The position numbers were made by a program, and so were the translations under genes. From Mesorhizobium onobrychidis (lineage in GTDB: Bacteria > Pseudomonadota > Alphaproteobacteria > Rhizobiales > Rhizobiaceae), in the NCBI RefSeq assembly GCF_024707545.1, contig NZ_CP062229.1:310001-374000 (forward strand): a stretch of 64,000 nt of DNA, in the 5' to 3' direction. Numbering within the stretch: the first letter of the stretch is position 1; each line of letters opens with the position of its first letter. Shown piece after piece: positions 8,793 to 19,831 of this stretch. A model generated the notes under the pieces. It was not told the origin of the DNA and did no database searches. It saw only the letters and a program-made list of their open reading frames with translations.

Positions 8793-8853
8793 TTGCGGTC
8801 TTATGTCTGCAACGGGTCGAACTCGGTCGCTCAGAGTGATTGGAATTTGATCC

Positions 8854-9876
8854 CTACGTCGGCGCGCCGGCGACCGATCCCCTGATCACCAGATCGACCG
8901 GCCAGACTTCGCCGCGGGCACCCTCCTCCAATCCGGAAATCCGCGCCGCCAGCCGCTCGGCGATGCGTGCGCCGGCCAAGCGGATCGACGAGCGCGTCGT
9001 CGACAACGGCACCGAGAAATTTTCCGGCTTCAGCCAGGGGAAGACGTCGTCATGGGCGATCAGCGACAGGTCGCCCGGAATGGTCAGGCCGAGATCGCGC
9101 ACCGCACGCACGACGCCGAGCGCCATGATCAGGCTGGAGCAGGCGATCGCTGTCGGCGCATCGCTTTGCTCAAGCAAGCGCCTGGCGGCGCGGTAGCCGT
9201 TCTCCTCGGTCATGGCGAGGGAACAGACATGGCCTTCGCCAAGCGCCAGCCCGCTCGCCGCCAGCGCCCGGCGCACGCCATGCTCGCGGTGAATGGCGAA
9301 GGTCTCACGGTCGTCGCCGTTGATCAGCGCCAGCCGCCGGTGACCGAGCTGGACGAGCAGCCGAGCCGCTTCGTGGAAGGCGCCCTCATTGTCGATGTCG
9401 GTGAAGGGGTAGTCGAAATCGAGCCCTTCGCTGCGGCCATGGACGATGAAGGGGATGCCGAGCGTGCTGACCAGCGCCACCCGCCGGTCGGCAGGCCTCG
9501 GCGAGGAGATGTAGACGGCGTCGACCTGCCGGTTGGCGACGATGCGCCGGTAGGTCGTCTCCTGGTCGTCGGCATCGGCCGGGGACAGCACCAGGTCGAG
9601 TTCGTGCGAACGGGCGTAGTCGCCGAGGCCGGACAGGAACTCGACGAAATGCGGGTCGATGTCGACGGCCGTCCCGGTCGGCAAGACATAACCGATCATC
9701 CCGGTCTTGCCGGTGGCCAGCCGGCGCGCGCTTGGGTTGGGGCGGTAGCCGTGGCGCTTGGCGGCGTCGATCACCCGCCGGCGCGTTTCCTCGTTGACTT
9801 CCGGGTAGCCGTTCAGCGCGCGGCTTACCGTTGTCTGCGAAAGCGCCAGCATATGGGAGAGCTGTTTGAGGTTCAC
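8854..9876 (-). CDS. aglR: LacI family transcriptional regulator of alpha-glucoside uptake
   Basis: 340 residues. The N-terminal helix-turn-helix (LKQLSHMLALSQTTVSRALN, residues 3-22) and hinge (GYRPNPSARRLATGKT) are followed by a periplasmic-binding-protein-like sugar sensor. The start is a GTG at 9876 preceded by GGAGG six bases upstream; no ATG fits better. It is divergent from aglE and flanked by two near-identical palindromes (9893-9906 and 10113-10126), so it probably represses both itself and aglEFGAK until an alpha-glucoside is present. The name follows the Sinorhizobium aglR locus arrangement. Confidence 0.88.
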   Translation of the reverse strand: MNLKQLSHMLALSQTTVSRALNGYPEVNEETRRRVIDAAKRHGYRPNPSARRLATGKTGMIGYVLPTGTAVDIDPHFVEFLSGLGDYARSHELDLVLSPADADDQETTYRRIVANRQVDAVYISSPRPADRRVALVSTLGIPFIVHGRSEGLDFDYPFTDIDNEGAFHEAARLLVQLGHRRLALINGDDRETFAIHREHGVRRALAASGLALGEGHVCSLAMTEENGYRAARRLLEQSDAPTAIACSSLIMALGVVRAVRDLGLTIPGDLSLIAHDDVFPWLKPENFSVPLSTTRSSIRLAGARIAERLAARISGLEEGARGEVWPVDLVIRGSVAGAPT

Positions 9877-9892
9877 CGGAGGCCTCCAAGCC

Positions 9893-9906
9893 CCAAAGCG
9901 CTTTTA
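9893..9906. promoter_or_regulatory. Candidate AglR operator next to aglR
   Basis: CCAAAGCGCTTTTA matches the perfect palindrome at 10113-10126 in 12 of 14 positions and contains the symmetric core AAAGCGCTTT. It lies 16 bases upstream of the aglR GTG, where bound repressor would block aglR transcription. Confidence 0.7.
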
Positions 9907-10112
9907 ACGATAGATTGCCGGCCCGCCACGGGCAGCACTGCCTATGCAAAGACCATAAGCACCGTTTCTGACCGGTTTGAAGCAAAATTTGCTGTTGCAG
10001 CGCCAAAAAAGCATGCTGCAGCGCACTTTATTTGCTCTCGGTCGCCTGGAATTGATCGATTGTCTCACCAGCCTCTTGACTCCTGATCGATTCAGTGGCG
10101 TGATCGAAAAGC

Positions 10113-10126
10113 CCAAAGCGCTTTGG
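10113..10126. promoter_or_regulatory. Candidate AglR operator upstream of aglE
   Basis: CCAAAGCGCTTTGG is a perfect 14-bp palindrome with a central CG, the usual shape of LacI-family operators. It lies 112 bases before the aglE start in the 362-base aglR-aglE gap. Nothing else recognisable was found in that gap. Confidence 0.75.
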
Positions 10127-10238
10127 AAGGCTCTTCGAAAGGTTGCGGTTCCTTTCCGACTGAGTCACAGTCCTGCAGCGTCGGCGGACGGAATGGAGGT
10201 TTCGTCCGAGTGTTTTGTGACCACTGGGAGGAATACCG

Positions 10239-11594
10239 ATGAAGAAAATGCTTCTGCTGGGCGCCGCGTTTGTCGCGCTCGCCCTGGGCGCGCCGGCGCA
10301 AGCCGAACTGAAGTTCAAGCCGGGCGAGGACCCCCGCTTCAACTGGGCGAACTACGAAGAGCTCAAGAAGGTCAACCTCAAGGGCGAGACGCTATCGATC
10401 TTCGGGCCATGGCGCGGCGAGGACGAGGGCCTTGTGCGCACCGTTCTCGACTATTTCTCGGAGGCCACCGGCGCCGAGATCAAATACTCCTCGTCGGAAA
10501 ATTACGAACAGCAGATCGTCATCGACACGCAGGCCGGCAGCCCGCCCAACATCGCCGTGCTGCCGCAGCCGGGCCTGATCCAGGATCTGGCGTCCAAGGG
10601 CCTGCTGACGCCGCTCGGCGACGACACCGCCAACTGGATCAACGACAATTACGGCGCCGGCCAGTCATGGGTCGATCTCGGCACCTTCAACGACAAGGAC
10701 GGCAAGCCGGGCTTCTTCGCCTTCCCCTACAAGGCCGACGTGAAATCGCTGGTCTGGTACTCGCCGGACAATTTCGAGGAAGCCGACTACGAGGTGCCGA
10801 AGACGCAGGAAGAGCTCGCCGAGCTCGAAAAGAAGATCATCGCCGACGGCGGCACGCCATGGTGCATTGGGCTCGGTTCAGGCGGCGCCACCGGCTGGCC
10901 GGCGACCGACTGGGTTGAGGACATCATGCTGCGCACCCAGACGCCCGAGACCTACGACAAGTGGGTGAAGAACGAGATTCCGTTCAACGACCCCGCGGTG
11001 GTCAACGCCATCGATATTTTCGGCAAGATCGCGACCGACGACAAGATGGTCGACGGCGGCGCCAAGGCGGTTGCGGCGACCGACTTCCGCGACAGCCCGA
11101 AAGGCCTGTTCTCAGTGCCGCCTAAATGCTACTTGCATCATCAGGCGTCGTTCATCCCGACCTTCTTCCCGGAAGGCACTGAGGTCGGCCAGGACGCCGA
11201 CTTCTTCTACTTCCCACCTTACGCCTCCAAGCCTGACCTCGGCACCCCGGTGCTCGGCGCCGGCACGCTGGCTATGATCACCAAGGACTCGAAGGCCGCG
11301 CGCGCCTTCATCGAATTCCTGAAGATGCCGCTCGCCCATGAGATCTGGATGGCCCAGGGCGGCTTCGTGACGCCGTTCAAGTCGGTCAACAAGGAGGCCT
11401 ATGCCAGCGACGCGCTGAAGAAGCAGGGCGAAATCCTTGCCGAAGCCTCGACCTTCCGCTTCGACGGGTCCGATCTGATGCCGGGCAAGATCGGCGCCGG
11501 CGCCTTCTGGACCGGCATGATCGATCTCGTCGGCGGCAAGCCCGCCCAGGATGTCGCCACCGACATCCAGAAGAGCTGGGACGCGATCAAGTAG
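10239..11594 (+). CDS. aglE: Alpha-glucoside ABC transporter, periplasmic substrate-binding protein
   Basis: 451 residues with a clear signal peptide (MKKMLLLGAAFVALALG, cleavage after PAQA). The mature part is a family 1 sugar-binding protein (LSIFGPWRGEDE, ATGAEIKYSSSENYEQQ, LPQPGLIQDLASKGLL). It captures alpha-glucosides such as sucrose, maltose or trehalose for the AglF/AglG permease. GGGAGG stands six bases before the ATG. It is the first gene of the operon; a stable hairpin follows it, which fits the need for more binding protein than permease. Confidence 0.9.
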   Translation: MKKMLLLGAAFVALALGAPAQAELKFKPGEDPRFNWANYEELKKVNLKGETLSIFGPWRGEDEGLVRTVLDYFSEATGAEIKYSSSENYEQQIVIDTQAGSPPNIAVLPQPGLIQDLASKGLLTPLGDDTANWINDNYGAGQSWVDLGTFNDKDGKPGFFAFPYKADVKSLVWYSPDNFEEADYEVPKTQEELAELEKKIIADGGTPWCIGLGSGGATGWPATDWVEDIMLRTQTPETYDKWVKNEIPFNDPAVVNAIDIFGKIATDDKMVDGGAKAVAATDFRDSPKGLFSVPPKCYLHHQASFIPTFFPEGTEVGQDADFFYFPPYASKPDLGTPVLGAGTLAMITKDSKAARAFIEFLKMPLAHEIWMAQGGFVTPFKSVNKEAYASDALKKQGEILAEASTFRFDGSDLMPGKIGAGAFWTGMIDLVGGKPAQDVATDIQKSWDAIK

Positions 11595-11632
11595 GCGGCC
11601 CCGGCTGGATATGCGGACTACCGATCCTGCAA

Positions 11633-11659
11633 GGATCCGGGCTTCCGTGGCCCGGATCC
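11633..11659 (+). terminator. Intercistronic hairpin between aglE and aglF
   Basis: GGATCCGGGC and GCCCGGATCC form a perfect 10-bp stem with a 7-base loop (TTCCGTG). No T-run follows, so it is more likely an mRNA-stabilising or partial-readthrough element than a full terminator. The 237-base aglE-aglF gap holds nothing else I recognise. Confidence 0.65.
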
Positions 11660-11832
11660 GACCGGCGGCCCGCGCCGCAGCAATTTTTATGAGCACATTC
11701 CGGCATGACGCGCGACCAGCAAGAGCAGAACCCTGCCTTGCATCTGGTCGCGTTCCAAACAACTGAATCGGCCCATGATCCCGTCGCCAAAGCCATTCTC
11801 GACTGGCGGATCATGCGCAGAGGGAGGGACCC

Positions 11833-12846
11833 ATGGCGGCTCAGATTTTCTCGGCCATATTCGTCATCATCGCCGGCGTTGGCGGCTGCGTCGCCTATTT
11901 CTGGGGCGCCAACAAACTGGTGGACATCATCTTCCCGTCGCGCGGCGTCGCAGGTGCTGCGGCCATCGACAATCTGCGCCGGCAGGGGCTGATCCGGCCG
12001 TGGCTGTTCGTCGGTCCGGCCATGATCATCCTCACCATCTATCTGATCTATCCGGTCGTGGAGACGCTCAGACTGTCGTTCCTCGATCGCGGCGGCGCCA
12101 ATTTCGTCGGCTTCACCAACTATGAATGGGCGTTCGGCGATCGCGAGTTCCGCAACTCCATCCTCAACAACATCATCTGGCTGGCGGTCGTGCCTGCCGC
12201 CTGCACCTTCCTCGGGCTGATCATCGCCGTCCTCACCGACAAGATCTGGTGGGGCACCATCGCCAAGAGCCTCATCTTCCTGCCGCTGGCCATCTCCTTC
12301 GTCGGCGCTAGCGTCATCTGGAAATTCATCTATGAGTATCGCGGCGCAGGGCAGACGCAGATCGGCCTGCTCAACGCCATCATCCAGTATTTCGGCGGCC
12401 AGCCTCAAGTCTGGATATCGCTGCCGTTCTGGAACAATTTCTTCCTGATGATCATCCTGATCTGGATCCAGACCGGCTTTGCCATGGTCATCCTGTCCTC
12501 CGCCTTGCGGGGTATCCCCGAAGAGACGCTGGAAGCGGCCGTCATCGACGGCGCCAATCCGTTCCAGATCTTCTGGAAGATCATGGTGCCGCAGATCTGG
12601 GGCACGATTGCCGTCGTCTGGACCACCATCACCATCCTGGTGCTGAAGGTTTTCGACATCGTGCTGACCATGACCAACGGCCAATGGAACAGCCAGGTTC
12701 TGGCCAATCTGATGTTCGACTGGATGTTCCGCGGCGGCGGCGATTTCGGCCGCGGCGCCACCATCGCCATCATCATCATGATCGCGGTCATTCCGATCAT
12801 GATCTGGAACATCCGCCAGGCCAACAAAGAGACGGGAGGACATTGA
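11833..12846 (+). CDS. aglF: Alpha-glucoside ABC transporter permease
   Basis: 337 residues. An unusual N-terminal membrane segment and linker (IFSAIFVIIAGVGGCVAYFW) precedes the MalF-like core. The core has several transmembrane helices and an EAA loop (ETLEAAVIDGANPFQIF) near residues 230-250. It pairs with AglG in the inner membrane. AGAGGGAGGGACCC precedes the ATG at 11833. The stop is one base before the aglG start. Confidence 0.9.
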   Translation: MAAQIFSAIFVIIAGVGGCVAYFWGANKLVDIIFPSRGVAGAAAIDNLRRQGLIRPWLFVGPAMIILTIYLIYPVVETLRLSFLDRGGANFVGFTNYEWAFGDREFRNSILNNIIWLAVVPAACTFLGLIIAVLTDKIWWGTIAKSLIFLPLAISFVGASVIWKFIYEYRGAGQTQIGLLNAIIQYFGGQPQVWISLPFWNNFFLMIILIWIQTGFAMVILSSALRGIPEETLEAAVIDGANPFQIFWKIMVPQIWGTIAVVWTTITILVLKVFDIVLTMTNGQWNSQVLANLMFDWMFRGGGDFGRGATIAIIIMIAVIPIMIWNIRQANKETGGH

Positions 12847-12847
12847 G

Positions 12848-14002
12848 ATGGCCGCGTCGACCGGAAAATCCTTTGCCAGCCGTTTCGGCGTCCATATCGC
12901 GGTCTTCATCTTCGTCGCGATCTGGACCGTGCCGACGCTCGGCATTCTCGTCTCATCGCTGCGCGACAAGGATCAGATCATCGCCTCAGGCTGGTGGAAC
13001 TCGTTCGCCAGTTCCACCCAGACGGAAGCTGGCCGGCTGCCACCCGCCTCGGCGCAAGTCGAGAAGGACGGCAAGTTCGTCCTCGAGGGCAACATCTTCG
13101 GCGACGATCCGGCCCGCGACATCAGCGCCTTCGGCGTCAAGTCGGCGGCGCCGACGCAATATCCCGCCGGCACGACAGCCGATCTCGGCGACGGCGAGAC
13201 CTTGCAGCTCAATGCCGACGGCAGTTTTGTCATGACCTCAACGAAGCCCTTCGAGGGCGAGCGCGGCCAGCGCGTCTACTATGCCTCGTCGGCACCGCCG
13301 AAATTCACCACCGACAATTACAATACGGTGCTGTTTTCGGAAGGCATCGGCCGCTCCTTCATGAATTCGCTGACCGTCACCATTCCGGCGACGGTCATCC
13401 CGATCCTGATCGCGGCGTTCGCAGCCTATGCGCTGGCCTGGATGCGCTTTCCCGGCCGGGCGTTGCTCATCGCGGTCATCATCGGCCTGTTGGTGGTGCC
13501 GCTGCAGATGTCGCTGATCCCGCTGCTGAAGCTCTACAACGGCGTCGGCAGCTTCTTCGGCGTGCCGTCGAAAACCTATCTCGGCATCTGGCTGGCGCAT
13601 ACCGGCTTCGGCCTGCCCTTCGCCATCTATCTCCTCAGAAGCTACATTGCCGGCCTGCCGCGCGAAATCATGGAATCGGCGCGCATCGACGGCGCCAGCG
13701 ATTTCGAGATCTTCGTCAAGATCGTGCTGCCGCTGTCGTTCCCGGTGCTGGCCTCCTTCGCCATCTTCCAGTTCCTCTGGGTCTGGAACGACTTGCTGGT
13801 CGCGATGGTTTTCCTCGGTACCGAGGGCGACCAGATCGTGCTGACCGCCAAGCTTAACGCGTTGCTCGGCTCGCGCGGCGGTGACTGGGAGATCCTGACG
13901 ACATCGGCCTTCATCACCATTGTCGTGCCGTTGATCGTGTTCTTCTCGCTGCAGCGCTATTTCGTCCGCGGGCTGCTCGCCGGCTCGGTGAAGGGAGGTT
14001 GA
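12848..14002 (+). CDS. aglG: Alpha-glucoside ABC transporter permease
   Basis: 384 residues, MalG-like. After the first membrane segment there is a large periplasmic insertion (about residues 45-165) before the permease core; such a long loop is characteristic of AglG. The EAA loop is EIMESARIDGASDFEIF. The start follows AGACGGGAGGACATTGAG, overlapping the end of aglF. It completes the AglFG channel. Confidence 0.9.
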   Translation: MAASTGKSFASRFGVHIAVFIFVAIWTVPTLGILVSSLRDKDQIIASGWWNSFASSTQTEAGRLPPASAQVEKDGKFVLEGNIFGDDPARDISAFGVKSAAPTQYPAGTTADLGDGETLQLNADGSFVMTSTKPFEGERGQRVYYASSAPPKFTTDNYNTVLFSEGIGRSFMNSLTVTIPATVIPILIAAFAAYALAWMRFPGRALLIAVIIGLLVVPLQMSLIPLLKLYNGVGSFFGVPSKTYLGIWLAHTGFGLPFAIYLLRSYIAGLPREIMESARIDGASDFEIFVKIVLPLSFPVLASFAIFQFLWVWNDLLVAMVFLGTEGDQIVLTAKLNALLGSRGGDWEILTTSAFITIVVPLIVFFSLQRYFVRGLLAGSVKGG

Positions 14003-14006
14003 GATC

Positions 14007-15671
<1,665 letters not shown>

Positions 15672-15695
15672 GTTTGCAATTCACTGGAGGGAATC

Positions 15696-16808
<1,113 letters not shown>

Positions 16809-16851
16809 GGGCGGCAGCCTAACTGCTGGAAACAGGCAGTTTGGCGAAGGC

Positions 16852-16890
16852 AAAAACAAGAGCGGCGGGCAAAGCCCGCTGCTCTTGTGC
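16852..16890. terminator. Bidirectional terminator between aglK and the DUF680 genes
   Basis: CAAGAGCGGCGGGC and GCCCGCTGCTCTTG form a 14-bp stem (one G-T pair) around AAA. An A-run on the left (AAAAA) becomes a U-run for minus-strand transcripts, so it fits the DUF680 gene best and can also stop aglK readthrough. Confidence 0.8.
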
Positions 16891-16903
16891 ATTCAGGTCG
16901 CTG

Positions 16904-17140
16904 TTAGCGGCCGAACAGGTTCCGGTCACTGCCCTGCGGGGCGGACTTCTGTACGTCGCCCGACGAATTGAGCAGCTTGTAGACCGGCGAGCCGGTATTG
17001 CTTACCGAAGACGTCTGCGTGTTGTCGACGTTGACGGTCGCCTGCTTGTTGATGTCGGTTCCGCCAACGTTGTCGTTGCGGGCATAGGCGCTGCCGGCAC
17101 CAATCAAAAGTGCCGCGGCGGTAAGAACGATCTTCTTCAT
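16904..17140 (-). CDS. DUF680 family small secreted protein (copy 3)
   Basis: 78 residues. The signal peptide MKKIVLTAAALLIGAGSAYA is followed by a short Asn/Ser/Thr-rich mature part ending in GSDRNLFGR. It shares the MKKI start and the SDRNLFG end with the two genes upstream on the same strand but is more diverged in the middle. The ATG at 17140 is preceded by an AGGATT motif. Function unknown; the family is almost confined to Mesorhizobium. Confidence 0.85.
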   Translation of the reverse strand: MKKIVLTAAALLIGAGSAYARNDNVGGTDINKQATVNVDNTQTSSVSNTGSPVYKLLNSSGDVQKSAPQGSDRNLFGR

Positions 17141-17228
17141 TTCAGTAATCCTGGATTTTCGTATCCCATCAGCGCGGCGGCCGCGGTCTTTGTGAAAGAC
17201 AATGCCACCGCTGCTGTTGGGATCGACA

Positions 17229-17453
17229 TTAGTTGTTGCCGAAGAGGTTACGGTCGCTGCCGTTGACGGGCTTCTCGTCAGCCGGAACCGGATTCTGCGC
17301 CGAAGCCGAATTCTGAATCGAAGCCGTGTACGAGCTGTTGTCGACCGCAGCGGCCGGCTGGTTGGCGCCGTTCGATCCAAAGTTGTCGCTGCCGGCAAAA
17401 GCGCTGCCGGAGACGGCCAGGATGGCGGCGGTGGCAAGAATGATCTTCTTCAT
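17229..17453 (-). CDS. DUF680 family small secreted protein (copy 2)
   Basis: 74 residues. The signal peptide (MKKIILATAAILAVSGSAFA) is followed by GSDNFGSNGANQPAAAVDNS and a C-terminal NGSDRNLFGNN. It is closely related to the copy at 17525-17731 (same GSNGANQPAAAVD block and LFGNN end). AGGAG lies upstream of the ATG. A GC-rich hairpin (17484-17504) separates it from copy 1. Likely periplasmic or secreted; role unknown. Confidence 0.88.
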   Translation of the reverse strand: MKKIILATAAILAVSGSAFAGSDNFGSNGANQPAAAVDNSSYTASIQNSASAQNPVPADEKPVNGSDRNLFGNN

Positions 17454-17524
17454 TTCTAGTACTCCTGAATTTTTCAGATCCCGAGCGGCGGACTGGCCGC
17501 CGCTTTTGATGTTTGGACCAGCTG

Positions 17525-17731
17525 TTAATTGTTGCCGAAAAGGTTGCGGTCGGCACCCTGGACAACGGGCTTTTCAGCGTGAGCCGGCTTCTGAATGGAA
17601 GCCGTGTACGAGCTGTCGACCGCGGCTGCGGGCTGGTTGGCGCCGTTGGACCCATAATGGTCGCTGCCAGCGGCAAAGGCGCTACCGGTGATGGCCAGAA
17701 CGGCGACGGCAGTAAGAGCAATCTTTTTCAT
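17525..17731 (-). CDS. DUF680 family small secreted protein (copy 1)
   Basis: 68 residues. The signal peptide MKKIALTAVAVLAITGSAFA is followed by GSDHYGSNGANQPAAAVDSS and a terminal ADRNLFGNN. It is first in the tandem array in the direction of transcription. The upstream sequence TGGAGTACC serves as ribosome binding site. The three copies probably arose by tandem duplication. Confidence 0.88.
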   Translation of the reverse strand: MKKIALTAVAVLAITGSAFAAGSDHYGSNGANQPAAAVDSSYTASIQKPAHAEKPVVQGADRNLFGNN

Positions 17732-18261
17732 TTTTGGTACTCCAGTATCTTAATTTTCCGTCCGTCTAGCGGCGTGTCTTGGGAGGAATTCGCGTCGTTC
17801 GGACAGCCCCGATGTGGGAAGGCCATCCGGCGGATTCCAATCACGAAGTTGTTCCGTGTGGACCAAGAATCTACACCTTGAAATTGTACCAGAGGCTTCT
17901 ATCTCATTCATTTTCTGTTTTGTTTTCAAAGGTTTATGTCAACGAGGCTAATCGACCATTAGACGGATTGGCGGACCTGCGTTCACAGCATCATGCACGC
18001 ATTGTCAACAGAAACGAACCGTTCGGTTCGATTTTAGAAGCGGCTTAAAAAGCCTGTGCTGAGTTGTTGTCGAATCGTTAACCATTTCGGGGCGCTGCAA
18101 TGGTCAAATCCGGCATGCTTTCAGGACCGGCAGCGCTCGCAGCAGGCGCAAATTTCATCTTCCTCAAATCCCAGCCCACAGGTTTCGCCAGCGGTGTCGC
18201 GCCGCATGGATACGATGTCGCTTTCATGCCGACAGTCAGCCGGCCATCATGATTAGATCAC
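17732..18261. other. Long AT-richer intergenic region without a recognisable gene
   Basis: About 530 bases, visibly richer in A/T than the surroundings (for example TTTTCTGTTTTGTTTTCAAA near 17912). It must contain the promoter of the DUF680 genes on the minus strand and that of the riboswitch transcript on the plus strand. Short open frames here lack ribosome binding sites and coding-like composition, so none is called. Confidence 0.6.
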
Positions 18262-18440
18262 GCCATCTCAGGTGCCGCTTGGTGACGACGAAGCGGAGAA
18301 TTGGGAAGCCGGTCAGAACCCGGCGCTGCCCCCGCAACGGTGGTGGAGTTCAAGTCGCAACGGGAGACCACTGGGCCACAAGCCTGGGAAGGTGTCGCGA
18401 CCGTCCGCAAGGACACTCCAGAGCCCGGAAACCAGCCCGA
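18262..18440 (+). promoter_or_regulatory. Cobalamin (AdoCbl) riboswitch
   Basis: The conserved landmarks occur in order: AGGTGCC (from 18270), GGGAAGCCGGT with the pairing CCGGCGCTGCCCCCGCAAC (18303-18339), CCACTGGGCC and CCTGGGAAGGTG (18368-18394), and the B12 box GAGCCCGGAAACCAGCCC (18421-18438). This is the standard cobalamin aptamer. It lies 130 bases upstream of gbcA on the same strand, so B12 sufficiency should reduce expression of gbcAB. No clear Rho-independent terminator follows, so control probably acts on ribosome access. Confidence 0.92.
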
Positions 18441-18569
18441 GATTTCTAGACTCGACTGATCGCGGTGGGCGGTCAAGAGGTGGATAGTGCATGCCCGGCC
18501 CTGTCGCCGGCTTGCGGCCGATCCTCCCTCCATCACCACCAGTTCAGTCCTTGAAAGCGAGGACAGGAC

Positions 18570-19817
18570 ATGGATGCGCGCAACGACATGCTGAGGCTCT
18601 TGCACGGCCGCAGGCAAGGCTATTCGCTCGAGCAGCCCTTCTACACCGATCCCGATTTCTTCAAGCTCGACATGGAGCTGATCTGGTATCGCGACTGGCT
18701 GTTCATCGGCCACGATTGCGAATTGCCGAAGCCGGGCAGTTTCATCACCGCCCAGATCGGCGACTATCCGGTCGTGCTGGTTCGCGACCAGCAAGGCAAG
18801 ATCAATGCCTTCCACAATTCCTGCCGGCATCGCGGCAGCCGCGTCTGCAACGCCGACAAGGGTACGGCGGCGAAGCTCGTCTGCCCCTATCATCAGTGGA
18901 CCTACGAGTTGGACGGCCGGCTCTTGTTCGCAAGGCAGATGGCGGACGGCTTCGACAAGAGCCAGTTCAGCCTGAAGCCGGTGGCTTGCGAAAGCATCAG
19001 TGGCTACATCTTCATCTGCCTGGCCAAGGAGCCCGCCGATTTCGCGCCGATGCGCGCCATGATCGAGCCTTACCTCCTGCCGCACCGGCTGCGCGAGGCA
19101 AAGGTCGCCTTTGAATCGACCATCGTCGAGAAGGGCAACTGGAAGCTCGTCTGGGAGAACAACCGCGAGTGCTACCATTGCGCCGGCAACCATCCCGAAC
19201 TGTGCAAGACATTCCCGGAAGCGCCGACCGTGACCGGGGTGCAGGGCGCCGACAGCGATCCGGAGATGCTGGCGCACTGGGGGAAATGCGAGGCGGCGGG
19301 TTTGCCGAGCAAGTTCCGCATCGATCCGGCCGGGCAGTATCGCGCCACTCGTGCGCCGCTGCTGCGCGACGCCGTCAGCTACACGATGACGGGGAGACGT
19401 GCGGTGAGGAAGAACCTTTCCGACAGCGTTTCCACCGAGCGTATCGGCTCGCTGCTGCTCTACCACTATCCGACGACCTGGAACCATATCCTCGGCGATC
19501 ATGCGGTCACCTTCCGCGTGCTGCCGATCAGTGCCACGGAAACGGCCGTCACAACCAAATGGCTTGTCCACAAGGACGCAGTCGAAGGCGTCGATTACGA
19601 TCTCGCCGATCTCACCCATGTCTGGACCGAGACCAACGACCAGGACCGCCGCATCGTCGAGGAAAACGCCTTCGGCATCCTGTCGCCGGCCTATGAGCCC
19701 GGTCCCTATTCGGAATTGCATGAAGGCGGCGTCATCCAGTTCGTCGAATGGTACGCCTCCTTCATCGGGCCGCGCCTTGCCGAGGACGGCCGGCCGGCGT
19801 TGCGCAGCGTCGCCTGA
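18570..19817 (+). CDS. gbcA: Rieske non-haem iron oxygenase, glycine betaine monooxygenase subunit A
   Basis: 415 residues. The Rieske cluster ligands are in SCRHRGSRVC and CPYHQW (residues about 85-110). The mononuclear iron site is in ENNRECYHCAGNHPELCK (about 200-217). With GbcB it oxidatively demethylates glycine betaine to dimethylglycine and formaldehyde, in the cytoplasm. ATG 18570 follows GCGAGGACAGGAC. The reductase gene follows 14 bases later. Related Rieske enzymes act on stachydrine or carnitine, so the substrate is inferred from overall resemblance and the GbcB partner. Confidence 0.85.
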   Translation: MDARNDMLRLLHGRRQGYSLEQPFYTDPDFFKLDMELIWYRDWLFIGHDCELPKPGSFITAQIGDYPVVLVRDQQGKINAFHNSCRHRGSRVCNADKGTAAKLVCPYHQWTYELDGRLLFARQMADGFDKSQFSLKPVACESISGYIFICLAKEPADFAPMRAMIEPYLLPHRLREAKVAFESTIVEKGNWKLVWENNRECYHCAGNHPELCKTFPEAPTVTGVQGADSDPEMLAHWGKCEAAGLPSKFRIDPAGQYRATRAPLLRDAVSYTMTGRRAVRKNLSDSVSTERIGSLLLYHYPTTWNHILGDHAVTFRVLPISATETAVTTKWLVHKDAVEGVDYDLADLTHVWTETNDQDRRIVEENAFGILSPAYEPGPYSELHEGGVIQFVEWYASFIGPRLAEDGRPALRSVA

Positions 19818-19831
19818 GCGAGGTCAAGGGG

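Noticed and set aside
17484..17504. Terminator between DUF680 copies 1 and 2
   Set aside because: The hairpin AGCGGCGG/CCGCCGCT has its T-run on the plus-strand side only, so it is not a good terminator for the minus-strand genes; noted only as a hairpin.
17779..18048. 89-codon plus-strand open frame in the AT-rich gap
   Set aside because: No ribosome binding site, no coding-like composition, no family resemblance; it covers the expected promoter region.
18258..19721. 487-codon minus-strand open frame across gbcA and the riboswitch
   Set aside because: Antisense to gbcA, which has Rieske and iron-site motifs; shadow frame due to high GC.
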